Assembly: GCA_030550395.1 (NCBI GenBank)
Contig: JAUQPL010000005.1
Span: 66,007 to 130,006 of the forward strand
Reading direction: 5' to 3'
DNA: 64,000 nt
From: Bacteroidota bacterium
GTDB lineage: Bacteria; Bacteroidota; Ignavibacteria; Kapaibacteriales; HRBIN21
A model generated the notes under the pieces. The model had not been told where the DNA came from. It made no database searches and worked only from the letters and a program-made list of their open reading frames with translations. The position numbers and the translations under genes were made by a program. The number at the start of each line of letters is the position of its first letter. Within the stretch, counting starts at the first letter, position 1. Shown here piece by piece: positions 63,126 to 64,000 of this stretch.

Positions 63126-63925
63126 CAGAAGACCGCTTCCTCGGTAGCTTCCGGCAACGTTGCTCCCAACAATTGACTAAGCCTCTCCTGAAGGCGCTCC
63201 GGAGTAAGCTCCAACTCCAGGACCCCACCGTGTGCCAAGGCAATGTGTCCTGTCTCCTCCGAGACGACTACAACGAGGGCATCCACCTGTTCACTTAACC
63301 CCAAAGCCGCCCGATGACGCGTACCAATAGGACGTCCTGCCACATGAGTTGTAGCACTCAGCGGCAGAATACACCGCGCCGCCACCAGTAGCTGTCCCTC
63401 AATGACGACCGCCCCATCGTGGAGGGGCGAACGAGGATTGAAAATAGACAGCAGTAGCTCCTTGGAAACCAATGCCTGCAAGGGAACACCCGTTTCCACT
63501 ACCAACTTCGTGCTCTGCGATCCAGCAAACACGATAAGGGCACCGATATGTTTCTCCGCCATTGCTGCCACAGCTTCAATGACCTCCTGCACTACTGGAA
63601 GGACTGGCGTGCGGACAAGAAAGCGGAAGACCCGGAGGCGCCGTATTTGGACCAGTACCCGACGTAGCTCGGGCTGGAACAGAATGATGAAGGCAAGAAG
63701 CCAGACCCCTGACAAGGTTCGGATAACCCAACCGACCGCTACCAATTCGCTCAGCTCAATGATTGCCCCAAGGATAACCAGCAACACGAAACCCAGCAAC
63801 ACAGGAAGTGCTAATGTGCCCTGGAGCACGCGGTAGATACCGTAGAAAAGAGCCGTCAGCACGGCAACATCCACCACATCCGCTACCGTCAGGCGAAAGA
63901 AACCGATGTGGAGCAATTCTACCAT
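63125..63925 (-). CDS. cdaA: Diadenylate cyclase CdaA (c-di-AMP synthase)
   Basis: A 266-residue membrane enzyme making cyclic di-AMP, a second messenger for potassium and cell-wall control. Three N-terminal helices (within residues ~15-85) precede the DisA_N domain. The signature residues are intact: DGA at 170-172 (RSPLHDGAVVIEG) and RHR at 203-205 (IGTRHRAALGLSE). No cdaR or glmM is beside it; pcm and miaA follow it. The ATG at 63925 overlaps the upstream partial gene by 7 nt. Confidence 0.97.
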   Translation of the reverse strand: MVELLHIGFFRLTVADVVDVAVLTALFYGIYRVLQGTLALPVLLGFVLLVILGAIIELSELVAVGWVIRTLSGVWLLAFIILFQPELRRVLVQIRRLRVFRFLVRTPVLPVVQEVIEAVAAMAEKHIGALIVFAGSQSTKLVVETGVPLQALVSKELLLSIFNPRSPLHDGAVVIEGQLLVAARCILPLSATTHVAGRPIGTRHRAALGLSEQVDALVVVVSEETGHIALAHGGVLELELTPERLQERLSQLLGATLPEATEEAVF

Positions 63926-64000
63926 CCCTCCTCCGTTGAGGCTGACGCCCCAGGAGCTGTCCCGCGTCGTCGTTGACCCCGTTCGTATGCCGCAATGATA
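63919..64000 (-). CDS. C-terminal end of an unidentified gene
   Basis: The minus strand stays open from the window edge to a TAG at 63919-63921, overlapping the cdaA start by 7 nt. The visible end includes IIAAYERGQRRRG, then a Ser/Ala-rich tail. Dihydropteroate synthase often precedes cdaA, but nothing here proves it. Confidence 0.4.
   Translation of the reverse strand, partial: IIAAYERGQRRRGTAPGASASTEEGW

Noticed and set aside
63756-63995. Minus-strand open frame of 79 codons
   Set aside because: Reads across the cdaA start in another frame; the cdaA frame has the signature motifs.

Overview
The window is a compact bacterial chromosome segment: about 50 protein genes, two tRNA genes and short intergenic gaps, with many neighbouring genes overlapping by 1 to 50 nt. 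No plasmid, phage or insertion-sequence genes were seen. Several signals point to the Bacteroidota/Chlorobiota (FCB) lineage. There are 14 exact copies of the -7 promoter motif TAnnTTTG in intergenic DNA. Two secreted proteins carry C-terminal domains like those of type IX secretion cargo. The queuine tRNA-ribosyltransferase lacks the zinc-site cysteines, as in Bacteroidota. Lineage and lifestyle below this level are not determined by the sequence; a little-cultivated Kapabacteria- or Ignavibacteria-like member is only a guess.

Layout. 1-7.1 kb: partial ftsK with comB, a small lipoprotein plus outer-membrane barrel, an RdgB-carboxymuconolactone decarboxylase fusion, a class V aminotransferase and a TrmH-type methyltransferase. 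7.2-10.7 kb: a giant secreted protein and an orphan OmpR-type regulator. 10.7-12.75 kb: the main non-coding region, with a three-repeat CRISPR-like cluster, a TM2-domain gene, a strong terminator and an unexplained hairpin-rich stretch. 12.75-16.2 kb: plsY, gpsA, an HDOD gene and lgt. 16.1-18.7 kb: sdhC-sdhD-sdhA without sdhB. 18.9-24.9 kb: a TonB-dependent receptor, der, moxR and lpd. 25-28.1 kb: an ATP-grasp/methyltransferase/glycosyltransferase trio. 28.2-32.8 kb: an anion symporter and a secreted glycosidase-like protein. 32.9-36.6 kb: nadK, a DnaQ/GIY-YIG/UvrC-like fusion and, convergent with it, a GH113-like lipoprotein. 36.6-42.8 kb: the rest of a minus-strand operon (FG-GAP protein, nadC, AddA-like helicase-nuclease, GH113-like lipoprotein).

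42.9-48.8 kb: acyl-CoA dehydrogenase, phosphoglucose/phosphomannose isomerase, tRNA-His, a cysteine-patterned four-repeat lipoprotein, a rhodanese and an N-acetylmuramoyl-L-alanine amidase. 48.8-56.9 kb: uvrA, diverging from nnr-vanZ-tgt-yajC-ribBA-greA. 56.9-58.8 kb: an ECF sigma factor, a likely anti-sigma factor and a Spy/CpxP-like protein, followed by a strong terminator inside an attenuator-like three-segment arrangement. 58.85-61.6 kb: tRNA-Glu, a sugar-nucleotide epimerase and a GT-C transferase. 61.5-64 kb: miaA, pcm and cdaA on the minus strand, then the end of an unidentified gene.

Most genes are housekeeping: envelope lipids and lipoproteins, NAD and riboflavin synthesis, tRNA modification, DNA repair and ribosome assembly. 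The more unusual material is the CRISPR-like cluster and non-coding region at 11-12.7 kb, the RdgB fusion, the cysteine-patterned lipoprotein, the attenuator-like element near 58.7 kb and the envelope-stress sigma module. No clearly new complete defence or biosynthetic system could be demonstrated.
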